The notes: generated from the letters alone by a model not told the origin. DNA of 64,000 bases from Cavia porcellus (GCF_034190915.1 NW_026947485.1:30703519-30767518); one strand, 5' to 3'; counted from the stretch's first letter, positions 10,508 to 23,700 are shown. Numbers and translations: made by a program.

Positions 10508-10618
10508 GTGAGTTTACTATGCGGTCTAGGGTGGCCTTGAACTCACTTTCTATAGCAGCACTCTGGCCTTGAATTTGTGATCCTCCTGCTTCAGCCTATC
10601 AAGTGCTGGAAAAGGATT
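10508..10618 (-). mobile_element. B1-like SINE, antisense
   Basis: 'CTATGCGGTCTAGGGTGGCC', 'TTGAACTCAC', a second 'CTGGCCTTGAATTTGTGATC' block, then 'CTCCTGCTTCAGCCTATCAA' and 'GTGCTGG' is the reverse complement of B1, again with the internal duplicated block typical of rodent B1. The A-tail is lost. It is an old copy. Confidence 0.82.
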
Positions 10619-11744
10619 ATGTATTTAAACATTCATTTAATGTAACTCTTGTAATTAGGACTTTATTAGGTGGAAGATAGGAACTAAGAAAAAATTCAAA
10701 GAAAACATTTGCTGAACAATTAAAAAGATAAATATAACTACGAAAAGAATATTAAAAGTACCTAAGAAAATGCTTTTATTGGAGATCTCTAACTCTTACT
10801 AAAATTGATTTACTAATCTAATTCCTTTTCTTTTGATGGAGCTGCCCTTTTTGGAAATTCCATCATTCCATCTTATTGGCTGAATTTGAGTCATGAAAAA
10901 TAATAAAAATGAATTGCTTTAAAAAAATACTACATAGTTAGAAGGTTCATGAATTCAAGCTAACTTTTATTGTAACTGGCCTGAATTAGTGAGGATTTTA
11001 TTATATTACTAGCCACTATCAATTTGATACCAAATAATGTAAAACAACTTGAGACAGTTTTTAACACAATAAATAGCTGATAATAAGAAGTCAATGAGAA
11101 TGAAAACTACTTAGGGATCTAACAGTCCTCTCTGTTATATGATGGACTCCCCCTATTTTTTTAAATTGAAGATTTTCTACTGCTTAAGGAAGCGAAACAT
11201 AGATGAACATATAACTCAAATGCAGCTCTGAACCAAGGCAGATAGCAATTTTTATTAAATGCAGAATGAATCAAACACTTTTTCAGAGAAGAAGCAGGTT
11301 TTAGAATTTAACTGTGCTTGTTCTTTATTTTTGTATTGCTATAATCAGATTTTCAGGAGCTGAGGCAGTTGATACTAGGCAGATGATAAACTCACGAGGA
11401 CCTTTGAGAGTTGCTTTACAAAAGAAAACTTTTAGCCAATAATGGTTTGCATTGTTGATAACATAGTGCAGAATTTTCTGTCATGTAGGTGAGTTCTTAA
11501 TCATAAGGCCAGGGTTTTGGGGCTCTTCCGAGTAGATAAACAAGTGAGTTCACAGCATGGCAAGTTATCATTTCCCCAGTTTTTGCAAAGGCAGCAATTC
11601 TGTGAAATTTTGGGCAAAATTCCTTTTGTCCAGAAAGTAGACCTGACAAGGGGACCAGATGCTGGAATGTGCCAAACTTGCAAAGAAACTTTTAAAATCC
11701 CTTTTAAATTATTTAACTAATTAAATAACTTTAATTATTTTTTC

Positions 11745-12235
11745 TGCTTAATTGATATGCAATTGTAGATATTTGTGGGGAATAGTGTGATAAATCAATA
11801 CATGTATACAAAAGTAATGATAAGATCAGGGTAATTGCTATTACCATCACTGAGTCTTTTGTTATTTCTTTGTGTAGAGAACATTTAAAATCCCCTCTAC
11901 TAGCTATTTGGAAATATTAATTTTCATCATGTAGTTACTCTACTGTAATGCTCTATAGAACAGTAAGGATTATTCCTTGTGTCAAGCTACACCCCTGTAC
12001 CTGTAAAGCATCCTGTCTCCAGCCCCCTCTCTTGCCTCCCCTCCAGTAACCACTATTCTGTTCTCTACTTTTACAACATTAATATTTTTAGCTTCTGTAT
12101 ATACATGAAATACAGATACAGCATTTGACTTTCTCTTCCTGGCTTATTTCACTCGGCATAATGTTCTGCAGCCCCACCCGTTTTACAGCAAATGAGAGTA
12201 TTTTACTATCTTTAATCTGGTACAATTTTTCTTGT
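11745..12235 (-). repeat. Old L1 (L1M-type) 3' region, antisense
   Basis: The + strand reads as the complement of an old mammalian L1 end. It includes 'ATAAGATCAGGGTAATTGCT', 'CATCACTGAGTC', 'CAGTAACCACTATTCTGTTC', 'CTGGCTTATTTCACTCGGCA' and 'TAATGTTCTGCAGCCCCACC'. The last two correspond to the 'GAACATTATGC..AGTGAAATAAGCCAG' of the late ORF2. All frames are broken, so it is a fossil. Confidence 0.85.
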
Positions 12236-13067
12236 CCATGTGATGTCCAGTTGTCCTGAGTATATGGGAGACATGTAGTCAGGACAAGTAGGTAGGATGA
12301 GAGAAGTGGGTAAGATTTTCTATTATGTTTGTTACCAATACTTAGATCTCCTGTAAAACTGATGTGTTATTTGCAAACTGTGGAAAGGTGATGTACAGGA
12401 ATTTATGCAGTATCAATCCAATGTACAAAATAACAAAACCTTTCAACTCAGGTGAAGTTCAAACTCAAAACTTATTTACTTTTAGGTTAGTTTGAGATTT
12501 GGATCCATCCTTTTCTCTCATTTGAACATTCCCTACTGAAATGGAAACACTAAAAAAAGGTGAGCATTAGACCCTGATCAATCATCTTAGTTCAGAGTTG
12601 CTCTGAAACCAGTTCCTGAAAGTCCTTAGAGTGTCTCCTATCACTACTGAACTAATGCTTCTTGGACATTATTCAACAAAGTAGTCAGTATTACTCAGGG
12701 TACAGAAATTACTGGTGTCAAGGCTGCCTAATATGTGTTCTTGGATCTAAATAAGGTGTAGTTTACAAACATTTTAATTTACGGCCATGGATTTTATCCA
12801 CTAACTTCAATTCAGTAGAAACTATAATTTGATGCAAGCGTTCATGGTACTGAGAAACTCTGCCTCTTTTACTTAAGCAACTAGCAGATTTAGGTCTCCT
12901 TTTTCACAGTTGTACACTTCCTGGCCTCCTTTGAACTGGTACTGTATGAGATCAAAGAGATAATAATTCTAATAAATATTAAACTGAAAGTTAAGCTCCC
13001 TTTTCTGGTTCTTGTTATAATTGGAAAGAATTATCTCACTTACGAGATGAATGAAAAATCAGGCACA

Positions 13068-13148
13068 GGGCTGGGGATTTAATGTAGCTCAGGGGCTCCC
13101 TGGCAAAAGCAAGGTCTTGAGTTCGATCCCTGGTAAGAAAAAGAGAAA
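13068..13148 (+). mobile_element. ID-like SINE with target-site duplication
   Basis: 'GGCTGGGGATTTAATGTAGC' and 'TCAGGGGCTCC', then 'AAGCAAGGTCTTGAGTTCGA' and 'TCCCTGGTAAG', are the box A and box B parts of a tRNA-derived ID SINE. A purine-rich tail follows. A 9-bp target duplication GAAAAATCA sits at 13053-13061 and 13149-13157. Confidence 0.85.
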
Positions 13149-13959
13149 GAAAAATCACAGCGAGTCTTTGTATTCCAAATATAAATGTTGATATCTACTT
13201 GAATTTTTAAAATATCACATAGTAAAAAGTGATTGTAAAAAGTTGCATTTAGTAACATCCCTTAAGCCATCTTCTGGCCTTACGATCTGGGGGTGGGAGG
13301 GAAGATGCCATCTAACACCCCTGGCCTCTTGGCTGTTGTTTCTTATTGCAGAAAGGGCCTAAGACGATGGACGATGGTATCCACTCCTGTGCTACTGTTG
13401 CGCTTTCTTTGTTCATGTATGTAGTGTATGCTGACACCCGGAAATCATTTTGCTTTAGAGCAGGTGGCAAAGGCAAACATCTCTCCCTCCGCTTTGTGAA
13501 GAGTTTGGCCCCTCCCTCAGCAGACTGGCCCTCCCCCAGCTGCCTGCTTTCCTGGCGTAGTCCTGACCTCACAACTGCTCTCCAGTTTAGTAGTCCCGTG
13601 GAAGCTACTAGGGTGATTTTCTCCCTGCCTTCAACTATGGCCATCAACTTTCCAGTCTCTAAAAAAAAGAAGCAAAGGAGAGCAAAAGGAAAACTAAAAG
13701 CTGGTAAAGTACATGACAAGTGACCTACTCTTTTATTTCTGCTTCATGGTACTTTCTCAGACACATTTTGTAAGGCAAAGAAATGAGAGACTTGGGATGC
13801 AGCTCTGCTCTATGAAGGTTCTAGATGATTTCAATACTGGTTTCATTTTAAAGAATCCAAGCGTTGTTAGGATTACCAGTTACCAGTACAATTATGAGAT
13901 TCAAAATCTAAATCAGGCCGGAGGCATGACTTAATTTCCTCATAAATACAATAGGGTTA

Positions 13960-14035
13960 GCTTTTACCTATTAGGATTTTACCTATTTTACCTAATAGGA
14001 TGTTCCTATTTGACTGACCTTTAAAAAGTTGTATA
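13960..14035. repeat. Inverted repeat, 9-bp arms
   Basis: CCTATTAGG at 13967-13975 and its exact complement CCTAATAGG at 13991-13999, 15 nt apart, within a stretch of repeated 'ACCTATT' words. It has no repeat-family assignment. Confidence 0.6.
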
Positions 14036-15390
14036 GTTCTTTGACCTATGAATAGGGACTTTTGAAGCTAACCTATTACAGTAGTGATTTTAGAATTTAT
14101 ATAATTTTAAAACTGTAGAATTTTACTTGAAAGATGAGGAGTGTGAGGTCTAGGTCATATAGGTGACTTCTCCTGGATCATGCTATTTTCAAAACACAAT
14201 TTCTGTCAGAATAGTGTTTTACACACAAAATAGAGCCATTTGGACCCGGGAGGGCAAAATACTGAATTTATAATAAAATGTCCTCATGTCTAAAGATAAG
14301 ACCTAATAGTGGTAAGATGGTTACAAACTGTGTGATCTTGTGAAAGAAAGCGTGACTTCCCATTTCTAAAATAACACATACCCTTTTGCCCAATAGAAAC
14401 GTGTGAGATGCAGATTTATAGATAATGTTGGCAAAAATGTTCACAAATTACAAGATTCAGCATAAATATTAATAATTATATGTATATATTGGACATATAG
14501 GTATGCATGAGTATCAATAAATTAATGTACTACTAATAAAATCATTTCTAACAAACTCATTCATCTGTTTCTCATGGATAATTCCCAGTTGGTGGTCATG
14601 CACAGAAGAGTTTCTGTAGACTACCAGGAGACCTCAGTGTCTTGGAGGTCAAGCTGCAGTTAAGACCGCTACACTGGACTCCAACTCAACCATTTGGAGG
14701 ATTAATGTCCTTTTCCCACAGGGGATTGAGAGACAATGCCTTGGAAGGGCAAATTCAATGGGGATATACAACTATTTTCTGCTTCACAGTTAAGATATTC
14801 TTTGAATCTCATTGAATATTTACTGGGATTGACTACTCTCTGTACAATTTAGAAGAGTAAACATAGTGCTAGTTTCTTGTAATTCAGATATTCATAGGAA
14901 TGGTAAGTGCATGTCAGCTCAAGAGCGCTCTTCAGTTAGCTGATGAGAGCAGCTTAGAGAACCGTGCAGAAAGAGATCTTGAGTCAGAGTGCAGGTCATC
15001 TGGACAGAAGCCACAAACAATTTACCAGTGTTTGCCATAGGCTCAGGTGGGGACAATATATGTACACAGTAGAAATACAGCTGTGGCTTTGGTTATGATA
15101 GTGGTGTTACCAAGAAACCTTGAGCAGGATCTTCAGTCATTCTGGCCCTTGGTTGTCCTCATGTGCCAAAGAAATATCAGCATGACCAAGTTTCCTTCCA
15201 CTGCCCATCTGGTTCTTACATCTTTTGTTTCAACTCAAGTACACCTTCACCAAGAAACATGACTTTCCTTAAAGACCACAAGGGTGACCTTCCTTAATGA
15301 CCACTCAGGTGTAATTTTACCCTCCTTACTTTCTAGGGTCTTGCGAGTTTAGATTCCAGAGAAAATGTGTAAAAATATAAACTGGAAAAG

Positions 15391-15515
15391 GGCCAGGGAT
15401 TTAGCTCAGTGGCATACATAAGCGCCAGCCTTGTAAGTGCGCCGTGGTGAGTTCCATCCCAGGTACCCCCCAAATAAAAAAAAAAAATAAATAAATAAAA
15501 TAAATAAATAAAATG
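15391..15515 (+). mobile_element. ID-like SINE with (AAAT)n tail
   Basis: 'GGCCAGGGATTTAGCTCAGT' and 'GGCATACATAAGCGCC', then 'GTGGTGAGTTCCATCCCAGG', form an ID-type tRNA-derived SINE, followed by an A-rich and (AAAT)n tail (about 15473-15513). Possible flanking duplication AACTGGAAA at 15380-15388 and 15528-15536. Confidence 0.85.
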
Positions 15516-16237
15516 TCATTTAAAATGAACTGGAAAGGCTGCATAATATTAAGCCACAATAATAGCTTCAGCAACCCCAGTAGTAAGCACTCTAGAAAGT
15601 TAAAAATATGAAAGAAACTCTTTTCTATTTGAAGAGCATTTTCAGAACATTATTTTGGCTATAGCAAAGGAAAATAAAATTAATATTGATATTTTTAAAG
15701 TATGGAAGCTGAATGTGTTTGACTTGGAACCTTTTATCATCCCTCAGTGGTTCTCAGGATGAGAGTACTGCCGAATTTTCTTTCTCCATTAAGAAAAAGG
15801 AATTAACATGATTGTTTCTTTTCTGTTTGTTATAAAAATTTAGAAAGTCTTTTTTTTTTCCATCTCCTAAAGTCAGTTTTAACATTGACACAGATGGTTT
15901 TTTGGCTTTATTTTAGCTAAATTGTTTTTTCCAGTTTTTGTTTAAATACGGTCATTCCATCTGTCGTAACGTGAGTGCAAATGATACGGGACCCCAGACA
16001 AGTGGGAAGTGAGATCTCCTGAGCTTGTCCAGAGAGAGGTGTGGAAAGCCCTCACATATTGCAGACATCAGAGTTTTCCTGATTTTGGAGTTTAGGGTTT
16101 TATTTTCTTACACACTGTCATCATGGAAGGCTGATAGGCATCTTTCAAGGTCAGGAGAGGGTATTAATGAACTTAGCACATGCTTGCACTGGCTTTGGAG
16201 GAAAGCCCACTCATGATCTCTGGGCCTCTGTTTTCAG

Positions 16238-16359
16238 ATCAGACCCCGACCCCCACGAGGTTCCTGAAGAACTGTGAGGAGGTGGGCCTCTTCAGCGAGC
16301 TGGACTGCTCCTTCGAGCATGACTTCAGGAAGGTTCAGGAAGAGGAGAACAGCAAGCGG
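16238..16359 (+). CDS. CREB5: CREB5 coding exon, stress-kinase-regulated transactivation segment
   Basis: A 122-nt exon whose first two bases complete the Asp codon started at 5975. It then encodes QTPTPTRFLKNCEEVGLF, SELDCSFEHDF and RKVQEEENSKR, ending in phase 0 at the donor CGG|GTAGGT. The acceptor is CTGTTTTCAG|AT. The two Thr-Pro sites (16243-16245 and 16249-16251) align with ATF2 Thr69 and Thr71, the JNK/p38 sites that switch on transactivation in the family (known for ATF2, inferred here). SELDCSFEH separates this gene from ATF2, which has NELASPFEN there. The three exons sum to 276 nt with no frame break. The following exon, expected to start NISMHN, is not in the window. Confidence 0.97.
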
Positions 16360-17550
16360 GTAGGTTCGCTTGGGTGGACACCAGGGGAGGTAGACCCTGA
16401 ACACCTTCTGGAAGACGTCTACGTGGAAGCTGGGTAGTCCTATAAATTACACAGACTTGAACTTGGGACAGTATTTAATCTAGTGCAAGTGTTTGTTTAA
16501 CTTTTTTAAACTGACAATTCTTTGGTGGTGGTATAATCCAAAGTTTTTGTATAGCCTTAGACAAATAGTTATTTAAAAATGAAGTTCAAATCCCTCCCTG
16601 CAAAAGTTACCTAATTCTTAAAGGTGTGTCAGGCAAAGTCACAGACTGTTTTTAGTCTCACCCAATTGTATTACTTTGCTAAGTGTTTAACAGCAAGACT
16701 TATGTGGGTGCGTGCACAAGAAATGAGACAAAGGGTCAAAAATCAGGCGAATAATTGTAGAAAAGAGGATTTCATTTGATTTTGGTCCAGGATGTAAATG
16801 TCTGTCTTCCATAATCTTTCCAGTCCTTCTCTACCAGATTTATAATTACTTCCTGTTCATGTTACCTGGTCAGATTAGTGAACATCTGTTGTTGCTGAAA
16901 CAAATAAGTTGGCTACAAATAGATTCGCTACACTTGTTCGTAAAAATATTAGAAAGTCACTTAGTGAAAGTCTTAGGATATATTGGAGTTTTTATTATAA
17001 CATTGTAGTGGAATTTTAAAATCACTTTACAAGATTAATGAAAGGAGATGTGGTCATAAGTAAATATGACAAGAAGGCTTTTTAGTATTCTTTTCACTGC
17101 TATTGTAGAGCATTAGTGCATGCCCACAATGTACTAAACAACAAATTAGACACGGTCCATGAACGGAAATGTAAAATGTGGAAGATGATTGAAAGGAAGG
17201 GCCAGCTAGGTGGTAATGAATTCTGAAGTTCCAGCTGTTGCACCCACAGAAGCAAGTTTAAAAGGCTCTGACATTTCTCTGAGTGTTTCAAAGGCTTTGA
17301 GGCTTCCTCTACATAAAATCATAATAATCCCTCTGTACCAGATTGTTCTTGTCACATTCTCACTTCTTGAGGGCCCAGGGCTTGTACTCAGACTGTACTG
17401 CTTTAGGAAAAGTCATGAAAAGAGAAAATCTCAATCAACTCATTGTGTTTATAATTAGTCATTTATAGTTTATCCTCTCTCCACGCCCCCATCCAACAAC
17501 ATTGAATGCTCCCTTCCTTTCCTTTTTCTCTTTCTCTGTCTGTTTCTCTC
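16360..17550. other. Intronic stretch with nothing recognised
   Basis: AT-rich unique-looking intron. No repeat family, exon or conserved coding word was recognised. A short CT-rich tract (17518-17558) closes it. Confidence 0.6.
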
Positions 17551-17552
17551 TC

Positions 17553-17745
17553 TCTGTGGTATTGGAAATTGATCTCAGAGAGCACGCAGCTACTTCTCCA
17601 GATCTTTTCATTCTTGTAAACACTTAAACATTTTTACAAGTGTCTTACTTTACTGCCCAGCCCAGCCTCAAACTTCTGATGCTCCTAACTCTACCTCTTA
17701 AGTAACTGTAACTGAAGGTGTGTGCCACTCAGCCCAGCCACCCTT
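17553..17745 (-). mobile_element. ID-B1 fusion SINE (B4-like), antisense
   Basis: On the + strand a degraded ID complement ('TGGTATTGGAAATTGATCTC' plus 'AGAGAGCAC') is followed by an antisense B1/7SL body ('ACTGCCCAGCCCAGCCTCAA', 'ACTTCTGATGCTCCTAACTC', 'GAAGGTGTGTGCCACTCAGC'). Joined ID and B1 units are the B4-type architecture of rodents. Old and diverged. Confidence 0.6.
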
Positions 17746-17749
17746 TCCT

Positions 17750-19735
17750 CCTTTTTGAATAAACATTCATTTAACAATTATTATTTGCCTAAGCATTTTA
17801 AAAATTAACTTGATAAAAACAGAAGTTATAATTCTATAATCTCTTGGAGTGGACGTAGATTTTTAAAAATCCATGAAAATAGCAAGGGAGAAGGAGAAAG
17901 TTTCCTGTAATGAATTTCAGCTAAGTAATCAATTTAGGTATTTTGATAAATAAGTACTTATTGAAAAAAGATAGTGTCTGGGGGAGGGTGAGTTTAAGTT
18001 CATTTCTCCAGGTAGTGCAAATTAGCTTCTTGGGTTAAACTGAGCAGTGAGGATGATGTGTACTTGATCCATATTGACCTATTTCTTATGGACTGGTTTG
18101 AATTGAAGCCTGAAGGCATTTTACCAAGAACAGTTTTGTGAAGTCCATGGCAGGGGTGTGGTTTTTCAGTATTCTCCATTATATTATTCATGATTTCCTA
18201 TACGAAGCCCCTCGTAAGGAGTTCTTGCAGGTCTGAATTCCAGGAAATGGTTTGTTTCCCTTGAGGAACTGAAATATTTTCTCCTTGTAGACGTGAGACT
18301 CATGGAGCTGGTTCTGTTTCTCTTTTCGTTTGGATTGCTAGATTAACACAAAGCCAAGTTTATTGCTTAACTTGGAGAACTTTTTAGAATACTATGATGA
18401 GCAATAATTTATTTCCCTCCCATGCCAGATTTTCAGTTCTAGTGTATATTTTCTCTGGTTCTGATTTTTAATTTAAAAATAAAAACACTTCTGTGTTACG
18501 TGCGTTTTATGATTTGTTTTAAATCCTTGTGAGTTGAGGGGAGGATACAAATCATTACATTTAAAAATTAAAATAATTACCCTAGTTGCACTGAGAGAGA
18601 AGGCTATCACAGCTGTAGAGCTGTTTGTTTTCTGTCTTTGAAATGTTGCTCATAGATACGGGATAATTTCTTGAGGATCCATGGTAAGGGGCTCCGCAGC
18701 AGCCTCTGCTGTGGCCTGGGGATGGTCTGTAACGACAGCACCAGCTGTGCCAGAGCCACATTTATAGGCACAGGAAGCTGACAACTTTCAGGCTGTTGAA
18801 ACATCCTCTTTCTTTGTCTTATTTCCAGCCAGAAGGCCTTGACAGGGGATCTTCCTGAGGCCTATAGCAAGGGACTGATCCACCTGACAAATGGGCTGGG
18901 ATGGTGGCTCCTACTTCAGGAGCAGGAAAATGAAGAGTGAGATTAATGATCCCCAACCTGACAATATACTCTTACCTCCTCTGGACCACATTTCTCCAGT
19001 TATCAAGGGCCACCTCTAACCCCTGTTTCACTCCCTTAAAAATTCAGATAGTAGGGTCTTACTTATGCCTCATTTTGTTAGTCTTAATTGTTGCTCTCCC
19101 TTTCTCTTGTGCTCTTCTTTCGGATGATTATTTTGTTTTAATTCTGTATCTCAACTCTCTTCTGATTTCATTTGCCTCTGTATATTTTAACAAAAGACTT
19201 GGATTGGTTTACCAGCAAGTTTTCATAAAATACACGGTGGGTTAATTCATTTAGAAAAAGAAAGATCTCATTTGAACTTTCTAAGTACTTCACAACAAGA
19301 TATTGAGAAAGTTAGGTTGGTCCTGACTTCCATCTTTAAATTCCTACCTGCAACTTGGTCTAGAAAATTCTGCTATAGAGTAAGTAGAGAACTGACCCTT
19401 GCTTAGTCTACATGGCTGTGTTCTGGGGAAAATTCTATTTAACAAATTCCTAGTCTTGACACATTTTCCCCAAATCATCCCATCCATGTGTGTATAGGAT
19501 AAGGACAGGCTATGGCACTGCTCATTGGAAACGACTCAACATCTGCATATCTAACACATTCCACAGAGGCCCCGATTTTGTATAGCAAAATAAGTTCACA
19601 ATTTCGTATCTCTTTAATACGTGTTTCCCCTTTGGAAAAGCATGTTTTAATTCACTAACAAGAATCACAAATTTCAGCATGCCTGTAATTTGGAACTCAA
19701 ACTAGTCCCTATTCTAAAGCATATAAGATACTTTT
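17750..19735. other. Intronic stretch with nothing recognised
   Basis: No coding exon or clear repeat was recognised. A B1-like scrap may occur at about 18890-18935 ('GGGCTGGGATGGTGGCTCC') but is too short to call. Confidence 0.55.
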
Positions 19736-19740
19736 GTTCA

Positions 19741-20760
19741 TCAGGTTTCATTCATTAATGATATTTTGTGTTCCCACTGTATGCCAGGCATAGTCCAAGT
19801 CACTGGTGCACATACCATTGAATAAACATTACTGAAAAACAAACAAAAAGTTATTGCCTCCATGTTGCTTACTTTTGGTGAGGATGATAAACAATATATA
19901 CATACAAGTGAGTATGTCAGCTGGAGGTAAGTGCTGTGGAGATACATGTAGCAGAGGAGTTCAAGGGGGCTAGGTTGGTCAGAGAGGGCATCTTTGGTAA
20001 GGGAACATGTGAGCAGAGACCTGAGGAGGAGAAGCCCTGAGCCAGCTGCAAATTGATCTGAGTTTAGGGAATACAAGTGCCAAGGTCTCGGGCTTGATGA
20101 TGGGCTGTGTGCTGGAAGATGTGTAAAAAGAGGCTGGTTTGGCTAGAGGAAAGTGAACAACAAGGACAGAGATTGAGTGTGAAAGGGCAGAACCAGGAGA
20201 GCCTTGTAAGCCATTTGAGGGGCTTGGCTTTCATTGCAAGCGAGATGGGGAACAGTTCTGAACAGGGGAGTGATAAGATCTGATTTAATGTTTTAGAAAG
20301 ATCACTCTGGGGGCTAAATTAAAAGTAAACTGTTGGATGGCAGTGGCAGGAAGACAGCATCCCCAGTTAGCTGGGTATTTGAAAGAATGTGGATTAAGAT
20401 GGGAGCAGAGTGGCCCAAATGGTGATAGGGGGGAAGGTAGTAGCTTCTGAGTATTGTCTGAAGACAGAGGCACAGGATTAGATTGCGGAGTGATGAGAAG
20501 AGAATTAAGGATGAACTCAGGCTTTTGGCAGCTAGAAGGAGAAGAGGAGGGAGACAGGGGAAAGTTGGGGAGGCTTGTTTTTAGACTTGTTAAGTGAAAA
20601 TACTGGACTGGCAGATCAATACAGAAGCCTGACATTCAGTGGTAAGACCAATCTGGACATGCAGTTTGGCTGGCGTGGACATAGAGCTGGTATTCAGGGG
20701 GACTGGATAGGATGCAATCACCTGGGCCAGGAGGAGATGGAGGTGAAATTGGACTGAGCA
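19741..20760 (-). repeat. L2 LINE, long antisense copy (RT C-terminal region to 3' end)
   Basis: About 1 kb of collinear similarity to reverse-complemented L2. The 3' end is at the left ('TCATTCATTAATGATATTTT' and 'CTGTATGCCAGGCATAGTCC'). Next come 'GGTCAGAGAGGGCATC', 'GAGCAGAGACCTGAGGAGGA', 'GAGAGCCTTGTAAGCCATTT', 'GGGGAGTGATAAGATCTGAT', 'AAAGATCACTCTGGGGGCTA', and finally the region for the C-terminal reverse-transcriptase part ('AAGGATGAACTCAGGCTTTT'). Frames are broken, so it is a fossil. The stretch right of about 20600 is less certain. Confidence 0.8.
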
Positions 20761-20764
20761 CGGA

Positions 20765-23700
20765 GCTGGACAGTCTCCCTAATTCTTCAAGACAGAGGCA
20801 AGCTCTCCTTGGTGGCCAGAGATTATTCAGAAGATCATTAGGCATGAAGAAACAAGGGAACTGGGGACCACAGGCCTTGAGAAAATGGTGAGAGGACAAT
20901 CAGTGCTAATTTTGTATTCGATGTCAGAGGAAATTTTTAAAAAATGATTTTTTAAAAAAGAAATACATTCAAAGAGAAGACTGAATTGACCTTTCACGTC
21001 TAGGGTTTTTTTTAAAAAAGAAATTCAATTATCCATCTAAGTAGTAGGAGTTAACTTCATCATATTGTGTGTGTGTGCATGCACTTGTGTGTGTATGTGC
21101 GTGTATGTGTGTGTAAAGGAAGGAAGGGCAAATGCAAGGACAAGAAATGAACTCCTTTGTCTTGCCCAGAGAAATGTAACATTACAGCCTGACAGAGTTA
21201 AAGACCTTAAAGATGAAAAGCGTGCTGTGTAAGTGCTAAGTGTTGCTATTCTCCCATAGGACCTAAATATGACTCATTATGCTGATGCAGAAATAGCAAA
21301 TTAGGACATTTCCATGCTCTAAAATTCCTACCCAAATGATGAAAAGTGCAATCTCTCCCCAGAGAATATTGACTGTTTAACACAGGGGAACAAGGGACAA
21401 GCTACAGTCTTAAGATCTTGAATCCCAACTCAACAGGAGTCACAGAACAGGGCATGGCCAGGTCATCCTCAGCTCAGAAAGGAGACTGTTCCATCTGATT
21501 AAATTCTGTACCTAGAAGTCATGTTACCTGATGCCACCAGTTACTTAGAGAGAGAGGGTGCAGAGAGGGAAGTCCTTTGCCTTTTCACACAGCCTTTCAT
21601 TCCTCGTGCCAGGCAGCACGGCTGTCCTTCGGGGAGGGGATGAGTGGTACTGGATGGAAAATAAGATACCAAGTTGGGAAAACTTGCAACAGCTGTATGC
21701 TTCCGGTTATGTTAACATGTGGCTTCTAAAATATGTGTGTAAAACAACCCCTCTCTTCCCTGGAAGTCTAGAGAATAAGAATATTCTGAAACCTAAACTT
21801 GGTTTTATCCAGGTTTGAAAAGTCACTGTATTTGCCTAATCCTCGCAGATGAGTCCGTTTTTGATCTTTTCCATTTTGTTTTTACGAGCATGACTGAAAA
21901 GAAAGTCACTGACAATGGTATCAGAGATGATAACTTCTTTCTCTCTCCTACCCCGTGACTTGAGAACTCATGGCTTGTATGAAAAGCATTCTTTTTGTCC
22001 TCCTATTTTAGCACACTGCAGATGTAAATCACTTTAAACTTCCTCTTTCTAAGTTAAAATTATGCCCTCATCTTAAGTGGAATTTGATGCTGGAAGAGAA
22101 TTTGGCTTGATCTTTGCATCCCACTCCAGGGACTGACTAAATCAGTGGATAAACTGGAAGCTATTTCATGTGTTTTGTGTCACTGGGATTTAGAAATAAT
22201 GAGTACAATCCTAACGGGGTCGTTGGTACCTACTGCCACATATGTGAGTGAATTAGGGTCTGATCTCAAGTTCCGCTTCAACTTAAAACGGAGTGCACAA
22301 TACAAAACAAAATAAAACAATTTGTAGGATTTTGTGTTTGTTCCCAAGCAACAAAATATTCAACATATTTTCTTGTAAAGAGTGAATATATGAAGTGTAT
22401 TTGATGTGGGTAGTGAGGAAAACCCGTGGCTTGGAGGATGAGAGCTTCCAGATAAATGTTCCACATCTCCCTGGGAAAGTTTGTGCATCTGTATATTTTG
22501 CACTTTAACAGCTAAATCCTTGCGTCCTAATTTTGACAGAAGAGGGAAAATATATCTTTATCTTTTAAGACTGAGGACTTAGTTTGTATACTCAATTATT
22601 CCACATTTTGAAGCTCTGCCTTCAGCCAATATAAGGCAAATTGAAATGGGGAGCTAGTGGTGACAGCAGCTGCACATGAATGGCTCTCCGCCTGTGTCAG
22701 ATTTTATTGGTTTTTGAGTTCAACATTATTTAAATAATTTGTCAAAGATTTTAAATATTTACTACCAAACAGCATTTGTTTCGGTGAGATAGAGGTAGAT
22801 CGCTAACTGGTCTTGGGAACCAATGCAGAGTACGTGGCTTAGAAAGGTTGTCGCATCATTTTGTGTCTGTGATGGGTGTTCTCATGTGGGCCATTGGCGT
22901 TTTCACTAGAAGCTTTGGAGTAGAAGAGCCTGGGAGAGAGTCTGGACCCTGTCTAATGTAGAACATGGTGATTACTCCGGAAACCTCAACATTAACGTTG
23001 AGAACCTGTATTGAAAATATTGCAGAATATATACTTGTGCCAGCATTTCCTGTTCACTTGCAACTGGGTATGGTAATGACCAAAGTATTTACATATTCAT
23101 GAAGTGTATTCAGGTCCAGAAAGGACATTTTGAACCTATTATTAATGATAATTTGATTTTGGCCCTATTAGTTAACTGGGAATAATTATAGGTAGTTATA
23201 CTAGTAATATGTTCCTCATTTGGAATGCAAAGAAAAAGAAGCTATGAGACAAAGAGAGGGAGTGGCTGGCACATAGGACTTCTCGCTTTTCTTCTGCTTC
23301 TCTGATAGTACCCTCTCTGCCATCTCACCTTTTGGATGTATGCAGTCTCAGGTAATTTGTTTACCGTTTCAGAATACTTATAAGCCTCGCATTTTCATTA
23401 GCAACACCTTTATCTGTCTATCTAGTCTTTACCTTGGACCTAAATCTTAGTCTCTGACGTCCAGTAGCAGCACCTGTTGCTGGGGTTCCCACCCTGCCCC
23501 TCCATTCTCAGGGCTTTCCCTGCAGACTCACCACTGCTGCGGAGGGCTCTGGTTCTGTCGGTGGCAAATTTCACCTACTTGCTGCCGTGGAACTGCGCTC
23601 CCACCCGCTTCGATCCTCTCACCATGCTGGCAGCGTGCTCAGTGCCTTCTCTTACTCCTCACCTCCAGCTTGAGATTGCCAGTTCCAAGAAACACATTTG

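Larger units (their letters stand above)
5976..16237 (+). other. CREB5: CREB5 intron B
   Basis: A phase 1 intron of 10,262 nt bounded by GTAAGG and TGTTTTCAG. Repeats recognised inside are listed separately. Stretches where I recognise nothing: 6835-8535 (apart from a pure A29 run at 7628-7656), 9000-9500, 9650-10500 (apart from a T-rich tract at 10036-10075), 10630-11740, 12240-13050, 13160-15380 and 15540-16237. No additional exon was recognised. Confidence 0.9.

Noticed and set aside
13312..13723. Overlapping open frames on both strands (135 and 125 codons)
   Set aside because: They lie inside a CREB5 intron, with no recognisable motif and no support for exon boundaries. Opposite-strand overlap of this size in moderately GC-rich DNA is common by chance.
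16180..16437. 85-codon open frame covering the third CREB5 exon
   Set aside because: The true coding part is 16238-16359, fixed by the splice sites and family match. The upstream and downstream codons are intron read-through.
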